Shown: positions 26,444 to 35,854 of the stretch, one piece after another
Layout of the letters: each line of letters begins with the position of its first letter
Position numbering within the stretch: the stretch's first letter is position 1
Origin: Beijerinckiaceae bacterium
GTDB lineage: Bacteria > Pseudomonadota > Alphaproteobacteria > Rhizobiales > Beijerinckiaceae
Assembly (NCBI GenBank): GCA_027532775.1
Contig: JAPZTO010000006.1
Coordinates: 62,001 to 126,000, forward strand
DNA: 64,000 nucleotides
Reading direction: 5' to 3'
Program-made: the position numbers and the translations under genes
Notes under the pieces: model-generated
What the model saw: only the letters and a program-made list of their open reading frames with translations
Told to the model about the DNA's origin: nothing
Databases searched by the model: none

Positions 26444-28212
26444 GCCCTGTGCGCGGCGCGGGGCGCCGGCCTTTCCTGGCTGACGGCATGCACCACCAGT
26501 TCCGGCGCGGCATAGGGCAAGGGGAGGTAACGGGCCTCCATGGCATCCGCCAGAATAGCCGCCGCCTCGCCAGGCTTGTTCGCCGTGTCGATGAGGATCG
26601 TCGTCTGGCCGAGCGCGGCGAGTTCCCGCGCGGCCTGCCGGGCATCGGCCATGGCGCGCTCGCGGCCGGGCTGGCCATCGCGGCCGATATTGGCGCGGGC
26701 ATCGGTCATGAAGACGAGAACCGGCGTGCGGCCCGAGCGCATGATGCCCTCCGCCACCTGACGGGCGGTATCGATCGCGGTGGCGAGCGGCGTCCCCCCG
26801 CCACCGGCCAGGCCGGCCAGGGCGCGGGCGGCGCGCGCGAGAGCGCGGGTCGGCGGCAGGACCATTTCGGCCACGCGGCCCCGGAAGGTGATCAGTGCCA
26901 CCTCGTCGCGGCGGACGTAGCATTCCGCCAGCAGCAGCTGCACGGCGCCCTTGGCCTCGCCGAGGCGCTGGAGCGCGGAGGAGCCGGAGGCATCGACAAT
27001 GAAGAGCGTGGTGGTGCGGCGCCGGGCCCGGCGCCGGACAATGCGGAAATCCTCGCGGCGGACGGCGATGGTGCCATCGCCGAAAGAGGCGCCCCGGCGC
27101 AGCTTCTGCCAGGGTGCAGCCGCGCGGAGTGTATCGATCAGGCCGAGCCGCGCGCCCGTCCGGGGATCGCCGGGCTTGACGCCGACAGCCCGGCCGCGCC
27201 GGGCATTCTTCTCTCGCGCACCGGCCTTGCCGGCAGAACGCTGGCGGCCGGAAGCCGCGCGGGCCTTGAGATCGGCCAGCAGCCCAGCCGGCAATGCGGC
27301 CAATGCCGACTGGCTCATCACGTCATCGGGCGGATCACCGGACTGTTCCTGCGGCGGGTTTTCCGGCGGCGGGGTGTCGGCATCCGGCGGCGGCGGGGGC
27401 GGCGTTTCCTCCTCCTGCTGCTCCTGCCGGCTCGGCCATTGCACGGCGCGTGGCGCCAGAACGAGCGCGGCGGCGAGGATCGCATCCTCGTCTTCCACGT
27501 CGAGCCGGCCATGCAGCGCAGCGAGGGCACGAGCCACAGCGACGGCCTGCAGCGACGGGCGCAGCGAGGCCAGGCCGAAGCCGGCCGCAGCCGCACAGAG
27601 TTCGCCGATGATGCGGGCGGAGGTCGCCACGACGGGCAGGCGCTCGCGCGCGGCCGTCATGGCCTGGAAAGAGAAGGGCGACTCGCCGAAAGGAGCATGG
27701 GCGAGATCAAGCACAAGGCCCAGACGCTCGGTCAGCAGCGAGGGCGGGGCTTCGTCATCGATGCCCTCATCCAGCGCCACCATGGCGAACTGGGCCGGCA
27801 GCGTCTGCGTCACGCCATCGCGCTCGACATGCAATTCGCCGGTTTCGGCGGTGGCCGCAACAAGGCTTGCCAGCCAGGGATCAAGCCGCTCGGCCATGCT
27901 GATGACGAGATAGCCGCCATCGGCCTCGGCAAGCAGGCCGCGCTCGGTGACGGGCAGACCGGAGGCGAGGGTCGCGGCGAGATCGAGCCCGCCGATCAGC
28001 CGGGATTCGGCGATGCCGGCCGGCATGCGCCGGAAGGGCACGCCCGGCACGGCAGAGGCACGCAGGGCGGCGAGCCAGCGATCGCGGTCGGGACCGGCCT
28101 GGGCCCGCAGCCAGATGCCCCCCGCCGCTTCAGGCGCGACGGCGAGCACGGCAAGCGCCAACCCGGCCAGATCCGCCCCGGTCGGATCGCTTCTGGCCGG
28201 ATCGGGAGTCAT
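26440..28212 (-). CDS. bchD: Magnesium chelatase ATPase subunit D
   Basis: 590 residues. The N-terminal AAA-like half has lost a canonical Walker A, as is usual for BchD. A Pro/Glu-rich linker (EEETPPPPPPDADTPPPE) at about residues 268-290 leads to a C-terminal integrin I domain with the MIDAS motif DASGSSA near residue 405. It assembles with BchI and BchH to insert magnesium into protoporphyrin IX. It overlaps bchI by ATGA and is followed by bchO in the same way. Confidence 0.96.
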   Translation of the reverse strand: MTPDPARSDPTGADLAGLALAVLAVAPEAAGGIWLRAQAGPDRDRWLAALRASAVPGVPFRRMPAGIAESRLIGGLDLAATLASGLPVTERGLLAEADGGYLVISMAERLDPWLASLVAATAETGELHVERDGVTQTLPAQFAMVALDEGIDDEAPPSLLTERLGLVLDLAHAPFGESPFSFQAMTAARERLPVVATSARIIGELCAAAAGFGLASLRPSLQAVAVARALAALHGRLDVEDEDAILAAALVLAPRAVQWPSRQEQQEEETPPPPPPDADTPPPENPPQEQSGDPPDDVMSQSALAALPAGLLADLKARAASGRQRSAGKAGAREKNARRGRAVGVKPGDPRTGARLGLIDTLRAAAPWQKLRRGASFGDGTIAVRREDFRIVRRRARRRTTTLFIVDASGSSALQRLGEAKGAVQLLLAECYVRRDEVALITFRGRVAEMVLPPTRALARAARALAGLAGGGGTPLATAIDTARQVAEGIMRSGRTPVLVFMTDARANIGRDGQPGRERAMADARQAARELAALGQTTILIDTANKPGEAAAILADAMEARYLPLPYAAPELVVHAVSQERPAPRAAHRA

Positions 28213-29384
28213 GAGCCGAAAACCTCGCCGATCGCGCGCTCGACCCGTGCCGTGGCGCGGGAATCATCGAGGGGCGAGCGACGCAGGCGATGGCGGAGCG
28301 CCATGGGCGCGACGATACGCACATGCTCCTCCTCGACCGAATCCTCGCCCTGATAGGCCGCAAGCGCTCGGGCGGCGCGGATCAGCGTCAACTCGCCGCG
28401 CAGGCCGTCGGTGCCGAGCGCAATGCATAATTCCGTGGCGCGACGCAGGGCGCCCTCGCTGGTTGTCATGCTGCCGATCCTCTTCCGCGCGGCGGAGATA
28501 CGGCGGCGAATTCCGGCATCGCGGCCGCGCCAGGCATCGGCGAAAGCCTCGGGATCGCGGTCAAAGGCATCACGGCGCCGGACGACCTCGATCCGCGTCT
28601 CCAGATCGGAGGGCGTCTCGACATCGACCGACAGGCCAAAGCGATCGAGCAATTGCGGGCGCAATTCGCCCTCTTCCGGGTTGCCGGAACCAACAAGCAC
28701 GAAGCGGGCGGGGTGGCGGATACTCAGCCCCTCGCGCTCGACGACATTTTCGCCGGAAGCCGCCACGTCGAGCAGCACGTCGACGAGGTGATCCTCGAGG
28801 AGATTGACTTCGTCGATATAGAGGAATCCGCGATGCGCCTTGGCCAGCAGACCAGGCTGGAAGGCCTTTTCGCCCCGGGCCAAAGCCCGTTCGAGATCGA
28901 GTGCGCCGACGACACGGTCTTCCGTGGCGCCGAGCGGCAGGTCAACGACCGGCACGGGAACGAGATGGGATTCGGCCTGGCCGCGCCGGCCCTTGTCGAG
29001 CGAGAGCCTCTGGCAATGCTCGCAGGAAGCGGCCGGACGACCGGGCTCGCAGCCATAGGGGCAGCCGACAATGGCACGCATGCGCGGCAGCAGGGCCGCA
29101 AGGGCGCGGATCGCGGTGGATTTCCCGGTGCCTCGATCGCCGAAGATCAGCACGCCGCCGATGGTTGCATCGATGGCGGAGAGGATCAGCGCGTTCTTCA
29201 TCTCCTCCTGTGCCACGATGGCGGAGAAAGGAAACGGCACGCGCTGGCGTGGCGCCGGAGCCGGCGTGACCCGGAGCATCCGGTTGGCACGATCGACGGG
29301 TGCGGGGTGCCCGGCGAGCGTTTCGCGCAGGGGTTCTTCCCGGTCCGGAAGGGGGCGCTGGGCGCCATAGGCTTCTGCCGACAT
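28209..29384 (-). CDS. bchI: Magnesium chelatase ATPase subunit I
   Basis: 391 residues from ATG 29384 (MSAEAYGAQRPLPD), with GAGGAGA upstream. It has a full AAA+ set: Walker A GDRGTGKST near residue 75, Walker B FLYIDEVNLLEDH, and sensor/arginine-finger region NPEEGELRPQLLDRFG. It forms the motor ring of magnesium chelatase with BchD. It lies 10 bp after ispH in the dxs-ispH-bchIDO-crtIB unit. The first ~40 residues before FPFSAIVAQEE are longer than in many BchI proteins. Confidence 0.97.
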   Translation of the reverse strand: MSAEAYGAQRPLPDREEPLRETLAGHPAPVDRANRMLRVTPAPAPRQRVPFPFSAIVAQEEMKNALILSAIDATIGGVLIFGDRGTGKSTAIRALAALLPRMRAIVGCPYGCEPGRPAASCEHCQRLSLDKGRRGQAESHLVPVPVVDLPLGATEDRVVGALDLERALARGEKAFQPGLLAKAHRGFLYIDEVNLLEDHLVDVLLDVAASGENVVEREGLSIRHPARFVLVGSGNPEEGELRPQLLDRFGLSVDVETPSDLETRIEVVRRRDAFDRDPEAFADAWRGRDAGIRRRISAARKRIGSMTTSEGALRRATELCIALGTDGLRGELTLIRAARALAAYQGEDSVEEEHVRIVAPMALRHRLRRSPLDDSRATARVERAIGEVFGS

Positions 29385-29394
29385 GGCGCTCTCC

Positions 29395-30378
29395 TCAGGT
29401 TCGGGCGGTGCTGGCAAGCCGGACGGGCAAGCGGAACACGACATCTTCCTCGACACCTTCCAGTTCGGTGATGGACACATCCCGGAAGTGACGAAGCCAG
29501 TCGATTGTGGCCTGGATCAGCTCTTCCGGGGCGGAAGCGCCGGCAGAGAGACCGAGCGTGGACACGCCCTCCAGCCAGGTCAGGTCGATGGAAGCCGGCC
29601 CCTCGACGAGATAGGCCGGCACGCCGAGTTGCGCGCCGATCTCCCGGAGGCGGCTGGAATTGGAACTCTGCCGCGAGCCGATGACGAGGATCATCTCGGC
29701 GCGCCCGGCCATTTCCTGCACGGCGGCCTGGCGGTTCTGCGTCGCGTAGCAGATGTTGCGCGTATCGGGGCCGACAATATCCGGAAAGCGCGCCTTCAGC
29801 GCCGCGATCACATCCCGCGTGTCCTGCACGCCGAGGGTCGTCTGGGTGATGTAGGCGACGCGGGAGGGATCCGCGATCTCGAGATCTGCCACTTCTTCCG
29901 GCCGGGCGATCAGGTGCAGGCGGCCATCGATCTGGCCGCGCGTGCCCTCGACCTCGGCATGGCCGGCATGACCGATCAGCACCACATCATGGCCCTGCTC
30001 GGCATGGCGGCGGCCCTGGACATGGACCTTCACCACCAGCGGGCAGGTCGCGTCGATGACATCGAGGCTGCGATCCGCGGCCATGGCTTCGACCTTGCGG
30101 GAGACGCCATGCGCGCTGAAAACGGTGATCGCGCCTTCGGGGATCTCGTCGACCTCGGACACAAAGATCGCGCCGCGCGCCCGCAACTGTTCCACGACAT
30201 GCGTGTTATGGACGATCTCGTGGCGGACATAGACCGGCGCGCCATGGATCTCGAGGGCGCGCTCGACAATCTCGACCGCCCGGATCACGCCGGCGCAGAA
30301 GCCGCGCGGCTTGGCCAGCAGCACTTCCAGCGGCGCGAGATCGGGCTCGAAGCGGCGTTGCGGGGCATGGCGGTTCAT
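29395..30378 (-). CDS. ispH: 4-hydroxy-3-methylbut-2-enyl diphosphate reductase (MEP pathway)
   Basis: 327 residues, overlapping the dxs stop by ATGA. It makes IPP and DMAPP from HMBPP using a 4Fe-4S cluster. The three cluster cysteines are visible in [15 protein letters not shown] and [10 protein letters not shown], and the substrate histidines and glutamate lie in [11 protein letters not shown] and [11 protein letters not shown]. Its place between dxs and bchI puts the first and last enzymes of the MEP pathway into the pigment operon. It may be a second copy besides a housekeeping ispH; that cannot be judged from this window. Confidence 0.95.
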   Translation of the reverse strand: MNRHAPQRRFEPDLAPLEVLLAKPRGFCAGVIRAVEIVERALEIHGAPVYVRHEIVHNTHVVEQLRARGAIFVSEVDEIPEGAITVFSAHGVSRKVEAMAADRSLDVIDATCPLVVKVHVQGRRHAEQGHDVVLIGHAGHAEVEGTRGQIDGRLHLIARPEEVADLEIADPSRVAYITQTTLGVQDTRDVIAALKARFPDIVGPDTRNICYATQNRQAAVQEMAGRAEMILVIGSRQSSNSSRLREIGAQLGVPAYLVEGPASIDLTWLEGVSTLGLSAGASAPEELIQATIDWLRHFRDVSITELEGVEEDVVFRLPVRLASTART

Positions 30379-32375
30379 GACCCGGCGGCCCCTTCAGCCT
30401 GGAATTCCGGCTGGCGCAGCACCTTCCTCGCGGAAGGCTCGGCCAGCGAGATCAGCCTCGGCCCTGCGCCCTGGATGACCCGGAGCTTGCTGGCCGGCTG
30501 GACGATGCTCATCGCCAGCCGGATGATCGCATCGCAATCAAGCCCGGCCTCGGCATAGAGGCGTGCCTGCGTGTCATGATCCTGGAAGCGATCCGGCAGA
30601 TGCATCGAGCGGAGCTTCAGACCATGCTCGAGCCAGCCGTTATGGACCAGATATTCCATGACGAGCGCGCCGAACCCGCCCGAGGAGCCATCCTCGACGA
30701 GGATCAGTGCCTCGTGATGCCCGGCGAGCTGTTCCACCAGCGCCCGGTCGAAGGGCTTGGCAAAGCGTGCATCGGCCAGCGTGGTCGAAATGCCGAGTTC
30801 ATCGAGGCGTTCGGCCGCAATCCGGCATTCCTGCAGGCGCGTGCCATAGGACAGGATGGCGAGGCGGCTGCCTTCGCGGAGGACGCGCCCCTTGCCGATC
30901 GGCAGCGGGACGCCGGTTTCGGGCAGGGCCACGCCGGTTCCATCCGCGCGGGGATAGCGGAAGGCAATCGGGCCGGCATCATGCGCCGCCGCGGTGGCGA
31001 CCATATGGACAAGCTCGGCCTCGTCGCCGGGGGCCATCAGCACCATGTTCGGCAGGCAGGCCATGTAGGCGATATCGAAAGCGCCGGCATGGGTGGGCCC
31101 GTCGGCACCGACCAGCCCGGCCCGGTCCAGCGCGAAGCGGACCGGCAGGTTCTGCAGCGCCACATCATGCATGATCTGGTCATAGGCGCGCTGCAGGAAG
31201 GTGGAGTAGATCGCGCAGAAGGGCTTCATGCCGTCACAGGCGAGGCCGGCGGCGAAGGTCACCGCGTGCTGCTCGGCAATGCCGACATCGAAGAAGCGTT
31301 TCGGGAATCGTTTCTCGAACAGGTCGGTGCCGGTGCCGGAAGGCATGGCCCCGGTGATCGCGATCACGCGGTCATCCTTTTCGGCCTCCTTCACGAGGCT
31401 CTGGCCGAATACCTTGGTGTAGGACGGCGCGGCAGCCTTGGACTTTTCCTGCGCACCCGTGGCAACATCGAACTTCACCACGCCATGATACTTGTCGGCG
31501 CTGGCCTCGGCCGGGGCATAGCCCTTGCCTTTCTTCGTGATGACATGAAGCAGGATCGGGCCCTGATCGGCATCGCGGATGTTGCGCAGGATCGGGACGA
31601 GATGATCGAGATCATGTCCGTCGACCGGCCCGACATAATAAAGGCCCAGCTGATCGAACAGCGTGCCGCCGGTGAAATACGAGCGGGCATGCTCGATGGC
31701 CCGGGTGATCGTGCGGTCCATCCGGTCGCCGAACCTGCGGGTCAGCTTGCGGCCGGCCTCGCGCATCGTGAGATAGGTCTTGCCCGAGAGCAGATGCGCC
31801 AGATAGGTCGACATCGCGCCGACAGGCGGGGCGATCGACATGTCATTGTCGTTGAGGATGACGATCAGCCGCGAGCCAAGCGCGCCGGCATTGTTCATCG
31901 CCTCGTAGGCCATGCCGGCGGACATTGCGCCATCGCCGATCACGGCGACGACATGGCCGTCCTTCTGCTGGAGATCCCGCGCGACGGCATAGCCGAGAGC
32001 GGCGGAAATCGACGTCGAGGTATGGGCGGCGCCGAAGGCGTCATATTCGCTCTCGCCGCGCTTGGTGAAGCCGGAAAGGCCTCCCCCCTGCCGCAGGGTG
32101 CGGATCCGGTCGCGCCGGCCGGTCAGGATCTTGTGCGGATAGGCCTGGTGGCCGACATCCCAGATCAGCGTGTCCTTCGGGGTCTCGAAGACATGGTGCA
32201 GGGCGACAGTCAGTTCGACGACGCCGAGGCTGGCGCCGAGATGGCCGCCGGTGGTCGAGACTGCATCGATGGTTTCAGCCCGCAACTCGTCGGCAACCTG
32301 CTTGAGGTCCGAGGCCGGGAGCGCGCGGAGATCGGCGGGCGTGGCGATCAGGTCCAGGAGAGGAGTTTCCGGCAT
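30375..32375 (-). CDS. dxs: 1-deoxy-D-xylulose-5-phosphate synthase (MEP pathway)
   Basis: 666 residues from ATG 32375 ([10 protein letters not shown]), chosen because GTGGAG lies about 9 nt upstream; the track start is that GTG itself. It condenses pyruvate and glyceraldehyde 3-phosphate using thiamine diphosphate. The TPP motif begins [18 protein letters not shown] near residue 150, the substrate histidine is in [11 protein letters not shown], and the transketolase-type central domain and C-terminal domain are complete. Two perfect PpsR-type palindromes lie 22-64 bp upstream, so it is the first gene of a PpsR-controlled operon. Confidence 0.97.
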   Translation of the reverse strand: MPETPLLDLIATPADLRALPASDLKQVADELRAETIDAVSTTGGHLGASLGVVELTVALHHVFETPKDTLIWDVGHQAYPHKILTGRRDRIRTLRQGGGLSGFTKRGESEYDAFGAAHTSTSISAALGYAVARDLQQKDGHVVAVIGDGAMSAGMAYEAMNNAGALGSRLIVILNDNDMSIAPPVGAMSTYLAHLLSGKTYLTMREAGRKLTRRFGDRMDRTITRAIEHARSYFTGGTLFDQLGLYYVGPVDGHDLDHLVPILRNIRDADQGPILLHVITKKGKGYAPAEASADKYHGVVKFDVATGAQEKSKAAAPSYTKVFGQSLVKEAEKDDRVIAITGAMPSGTGTDLFEKRFPKRFFDVGIAEQHAVTFAAGLACDGMKPFCAIYSTFLQRAYDQIMHDVALQNLPVRFALDRAGLVGADGPTHAGAFDIAYMACLPNMVLMAPGDEAELVHMVATAAAHDAGPIAFRYPRADGTGVALPETGVPLPIGKGRVLREGSRLAILSYGTRLQECRIAAERLDELGISTTLADARFAKPFDRALVEQLAGHHEALILVEDGSSGGFGALVMEYLVHNGWLEHGLKLRSMHLPDRFQDHDTQARLYAEAGLDCDAIIRLAMSIVQPASKLRVIQGAGPRLISLAEPSARKVLRQPEFQAEGAAGS

Positions 32376-32397
32376 CGGCTTGATCTCCACGGCCGAA

Positions 32398-32439
32398 TGT
32401 CTGCATTGGGTGACATTCTTGTGTCTAGCATTCTTGACA
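32398..32439 (-). promoter_or_regulatory. Paired PpsR/CrtJ operator in front of dxs
   Basis: Perfect TGT-N12-ACA palindromes occur at 32398-32415 and 32422-32439, separated by 6 bp. They sit directly before the dxs start and behind the end of the 90-residue membrane gene, so they most likely govern the dxs-ispH-bchIDO-crtIB unit. Confidence 0.85.
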
Positions 32440-32502
32440 CTTTGGCGAATTCCGCAAGGGGAAAATCACCCGATCGGCCGAATTCGGAGGACAAAATCGG
32501 GG

Positions 32503-32775
32503 TCAGGCCCGGTCTGTCCGCGTTATTCTGCGTATGAGATCAATGGCATGAGCAAGACCGCCCAGCATCAGCAGGGCGGCCATGGCCCAGGCAGGCCCGT
32601 CATCCAGTGCAAGGCGCAGGGCCAGAATGAGCGTCAGGCCTGCCGCGGAGACGAGCAGGATGGTCGCCACGGGCAAACCGCGACCTGTCAAGACTCGATG
32701 ACAGATCAGCGCCAGCGCTTCGATGACGAGAATCGCGATGGCAGAATCGACCCCGATCCGAAGCAGCTCACTCAC
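32503..32775 (-). CDS. Small membrane protein downstream of tspO
   Basis: 90 residues from the GTG at 32775, which overlaps the tspO stop as GTGA; the longer track start lies within tspO. Three hydrophobic segments are visible (around IGVDSAIAILVIEALALI, LPVATILLVSAAGLTLILAL and AWAMAALLMLGGLAHAIDL), so it is a small integral membrane protein of two or three spans. It is the last gene of the bchG-bch2-bchP-tspO unit. I do not recognise a family with certainty; similar short proteins follow tspO or bchP in other PGCs. A role near TspO or the pigment synthesis complex is only inferred. Confidence 0.75.
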   Translation of the reverse strand: MSELLRIGVDSAIAILVIEALALICHRVLTGRGLPVATILLVSAAGLTLILALRLALDDGPAWAMAALLMLGGLAHAIDLIRRITRTDRA

Positions 32776-33275
32776 CGACTTGCCCCCCGGAACGAGCCGT
32801 TGAGCCGCAAGATCTCCCAGTTCAGGAAGCCCGCCGTCGAGACCCAGAGGATATAGGGCAACAACAACACGGCGGCGCCCGGCGAGAATGGCCAGAGCAC
32901 GAGGATCATCGCCAGGATCGACAGCCAGAGGAAGACAAGTTCGCCCAAGGCCCAATCCGGTCTGCGGAACTTGAAGAACAGAAAACTCCAGACGATATTG
33001 AGAACTGCGTTCACCGCGTAGACGACAATCAGCATCCGGCGGGCATCCGCGCCGGGCGCATCACGCCAGCCCATGGCGAAAGCGATGACTGCGAGTGCAA
33101 AGATGGTTGTCCAGACCGGGCCGAACAGCCAGTTCGGCGGCTGCCAGAACGGCTTGCGCAGGGCCTTGTACCAATCCCCGACATCGGTGGCGACACCGCC
33201 GAGGATGGCGACAATGACGGCGGCACCCGCTGCTGGCAGCAGGATCCATGTATCGAGGCCCGAGAAATTGATCAC
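32772..33275 (-). CDS. tspO: TspO/MBR family tryptophan-rich sensory protein
   Basis: 167 residues from GTG 33275, overlapping the bchP stop as GTGA. Five membrane helices and the family signature KPFWQPPNWLFGPVWT near residue 45 are clear, as are the tryptophans in the later loops. In Rhodobacter TspO in the outer membrane modulates porphyrin export and dampens pigment gene expression in air. It is cotranscribed here with bchP. Confidence 0.95.
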   Translation of the reverse strand: MINFSGLDTWILLPAAGAAVIVAILGGVATDVGDWYKALRKPFWQPPNWLFGPVWTTIFALAVIAFAMGWRDAPGADARRMLIVVYAVNAVLNIVWSFLFFKFRRPDWALGELVFLWLSILAMILVLWPFSPGAAVLLLPYILWVSTAGFLNWEILRLNGSFRGASR

Positions 33276-34471
33276 GCGCGGGCAAAGCCAAGGAGGTGAC
33301 GGACATCGTTGAGGAAGATCCGGACATGCGCCATGAAGCGGCCCCGGACGAATGCCTTGTTCATATAGGATTCCCAGGTCAGCTTCTGCACATCCGGATC
33401 GCGGCAGATCTTCACGAACTGTTCGCGGCTGCGGTCATTGCGGTACCAGAAATACTGGAGCAGGCCGAGCACCCAGAAGACCCTGCCATGCTTGGCCATG
33501 AAGGTCTTGCGGGCACCGGCCAAAGCCCGGGCATCGCCCGTGCGCAGCACAGCGGCCGTGGCCTCCGCAGCGAGGCGGCCGCCATACATGGCGTAGTAGA
33601 TCCCCTCCCCCGATGCCGGCGCGACCACGCCGGCGGCGTCGCCGGCCAGCAGGACATCGCGGCCATTGTCCCAGCGCTTGAGCGGCTTCATCGGGATCGG
33701 CGCACCTTCCTTGCGGATGGTTTCCAGCCCCTCGAAGCCGAGTTCCCTGCGCAGGTCGGCAATCGAGCCCCGCAGCGAAAAGCCCTTGTGGGCACTGCCG
33801 GTGCCGATGCTCATCGTCTCACCATGGGGGAAGACCCAGCCGTAGAAATCCGGCGAGACCTTGCCCTGGTAGATCACGTCGCACCGGGCGGAATCGTAAT
33901 GCGGCGAGCCCGGCACCGGCGCGCGGACAATCTCGTGATAGGCAAAGACGAAGGGCACGCGCTTCACATCCGGCAGGGCGATGCGGGCAACCTGCGAATT
34001 TGCGCCATCCGCGCCGATAACCAGCCGGGTGCGGAGCGAGACCAGCCGGTCTTCGTCGCCCTTCGGCCGGAATTGCACGATCGGGTGGCCGCGATCATCG
34101 CGGGTGATCGTCTCGAATGTGCCGTTGAACCGCGTCGCGCCGGACAGGGCGGCCCGTTCGCGCAGGAATTCATCGAAATGCTCGCGATCGACCATGCCGA
34201 CAAAGCCGTTCTCGATCGGCATGTCGACGCCGATTTCCGACGGGGCGACCATGCGCGCGGAGCGGATCCGCGCGACGATCTGCGAATCCGGGATCTGGAA
34301 TTCCCGGATGCAGCAAGGCGGCACGGCCCCGCCGCAGGGCTTGATCCGGCCGGCACGATCGAGCAGCGCAACGCGGTGTCCGGCCCGAGCAAGATCCTCC
34401 GCGGCAATGGCACCGGACGGACCGCCGCCGATCACGACGACATCGAACCGGGTGTTTTCAGCTTCGTCCAT
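33272..34471 (-). CDS. bchP: Geranylgeranyl reductase (bacteriochlorophyll phytyl-tail formation)
   Basis: 399 residues with CAGGGAGGAA upstream. It is an FAD-dependent reductase that hydrogenates the geranylgeranyl chain to phytyl. Nucleotide-binding motif DVVVIGGGPSGAIAAEDLARAG, the CGGAVPPCC stretch, and GDAAGVVAPASGEGIYYAM are diagnostic. It lies 21 bp after bch2 and 4-nt coupled to tspO. Confidence 0.97.
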   Translation of the reverse strand: MDEAENTRFDVVVIGGGPSGAIAAEDLARAGHRVALLDRAGRIKPCGGAVPPCCIREFQIPDSQIVARIRSARMVAPSEIGVDMPIENGFVGMVDREHFDEFLRERAALSGATRFNGTFETITRDDRGHPIVQFRPKGDEDRLVSLRTRLVIGADGANSQVARIALPDVKRVPFVFAYHEIVRAPVPGSPHYDSARCDVIYQGKVSPDFYGWVFPHGETMSIGTGSAHKGFSLRGSIADLRRELGFEGLETIRKEGAPIPMKPLKRWDNGRDVLLAGDAAGVVAPASGEGIYYAMYGGRLAAEATAAVLRTGDARALAGARKTFMAKHGRVFWVLGLLQYFWYRNDRSREQFVKICRDPDVQKLTWESYMNKAFVRGRFMAHVRIFLNDVRHLLGFARA

Positions 34472-34492
34472 GCGTGGTTCCTCCCTGCCCTG

Positions 34493-35854
34493 TCATTCCG
34501 CCGGGCGGCCAAGCGCGAGATCCGGCATATCTGGCGCCGCCGGCCGGCGGCTGGCCGGCTGCCGGGCCTGGCTGGCGACGCGATCTGCCAGAACCGCCGA
34601 GATGATGAAAAGCACGCCTTCGGCCGCAAAGACGGTGGCATAGGCCGCAACCTGCGACGTGATGAGATAGCGTGCGATATCGGCCGCCAGTGCGCCGAGG
34701 AAGCCCCCTGCCCCGAAGGCAATGCCCTGCGCTGCGCCCCAGAGGCCCATGCGCACGCCGGCCCGCTCCGGATTGCCGGCATTGACCAGCCGCATCATCG
34801 CGCCGATCGCCGCAGCTGCGAAGGCACCGTTGGCAACACCGAGCAGGAAGACATTCGGACGGAACGGAAATTCCGGACCGATCAGGGCTGCGGCAACGAG
34901 GCCGGCCAGCGCGAAGGCGGAGGCAATGCAGCCGCCCACCGTCCAGAAGCGCGTGGTCCCGGGGCCGCGATTGCCATAGAGCGTCGACACAATGGCCACG
35001 AGGATCATCCCCGCCAGCACCCCGCCATGCTGGAGGCCGGCCAGCTTCGTGGTCTCGCCGGGCGTATAGCCGAAGACCGCGCCGGCAAAGGGCTCGAGGA
35101 TGAGATCCTGCGCGCTGTAGGCGATCATCGACAGGAAGATGAAGATGGCGAAGAGGCGCGAATGCGGCTCGGACCAGACCTCGCGCAGCGCTTCGCGGAA
35201 GGAATCGGCCGGCACGGTCGCGCCGGCTGCCGGCGCGGGTGGCGATGCGCCCTCGACGCCCCAGACAGCGACAACACTGACGATGAAGGCGAGCAAGCTG
35301 ACCACCGCAGAGACCGCAACCAGCCGGCCCATCGAGAAGGGGTCGAGGAAGTGACCGGCAGTGCCGGCCGTGACGATGAAGCCCATGATCATCATCACCC
35401 AGACGATCGTTGCCGCGGCGGGGCGGCGGGCATCGGCCACGCGGCGCGAGAGCAGGACGAGCAGCGAGGTGCCGCTGGCACCGACGCCGATGCCGATGGC
35501 GAGAAAGGCAAGAACCGACATCAGCAGCCCGGCCACCGGCATGCTGGCCATCATTGCCACCGCCAGAGCGGCGCCGAAGCCGCCCAAAGCCAGCATCGCC
35601 ATGCCGCCGATGATCCAGGGCGTCAGCCGCCCGCCGATATCGGCGCCATGGCCCCAGCGCGGACGGAGCACCTGCACGGCATAATGGAGAGCCACCAGCG
35701 CGCCGGGCAGCATGGCCGGCAGCGCCAGTTCCACCACCATGACGCGGTTGATGGTCGATGTGGTGAGGACAACGATCGCGCCGAGCGCCGTCTGCACGAG
35801 CCCGAGCCGCGCGATGCCGAGCCAACCCAGCGGAGTCAAACCCAGCGGCGTCAT
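34493..35854 (-). CDS. PucC-family MFS transporter (Bch2/ORF428-like)
   Basis: 453 residues from ATG 35854, overlapping the bchG stop by ATGA; the track's longer frame is bchG shadow. About 12 membrane helices are predicted, with PucC/LhaA-family features such as TINRVMVVELALPAMLPGALVALH near the N-terminus and DLILEPFAGAVFGYTPGETT in the second half. In other purple bacteria the bchG-linked copy (often called bch2 or orf428) is distinct from lhaA and may move bacteriochlorophyll or precursors. The function is inferred; the second copy of the family is at 48554. Confidence 0.92.
   Translation of the reverse strand: MTPLGLTPLGWLGIARLGLVQTALGAIVVLTTSTINRVMVVELALPAMLPGALVALHYAVQVLRPRWGHGADIGGRLTPWIIGGMAMLALGGFGAALAVAMMASMPVAGLLMSVLAFLAIGIGVGASGTSLLVLLSRRVADARRPAAATIVWVMMIMGFIVTAGTAGHFLDPFSMGRLVAVSAVVSLLAFIVSVVAVWGVEGASPPAPAAGATVPADSFREALREVWSEPHSRLFAIFIFLSMIAYSAQDLILEPFAGAVFGYTPGETTKLAGLQHGGVLAGMILVAIVSTLYGNRGPGTTRFWTVGGCIASAFALAGLVAAALIGPEFPFRPNVFLLGVANGAFAAAAIGAMMRLVNAGNPERAGVRMGLWGAAQGIAFGAGGFLGALAADIARYLITSQVAAYATVFAAEGVLFIISAVLADRVASQARQPASRRPAAPDMPDLALGRPAE

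Noticed and set aside
29383-32537. Long + strand ORFs opposite ispH and dxs (391 and 653 residues)
   Set aside because: They mirror the codon pattern of the true genes and show no recognisable motifs.
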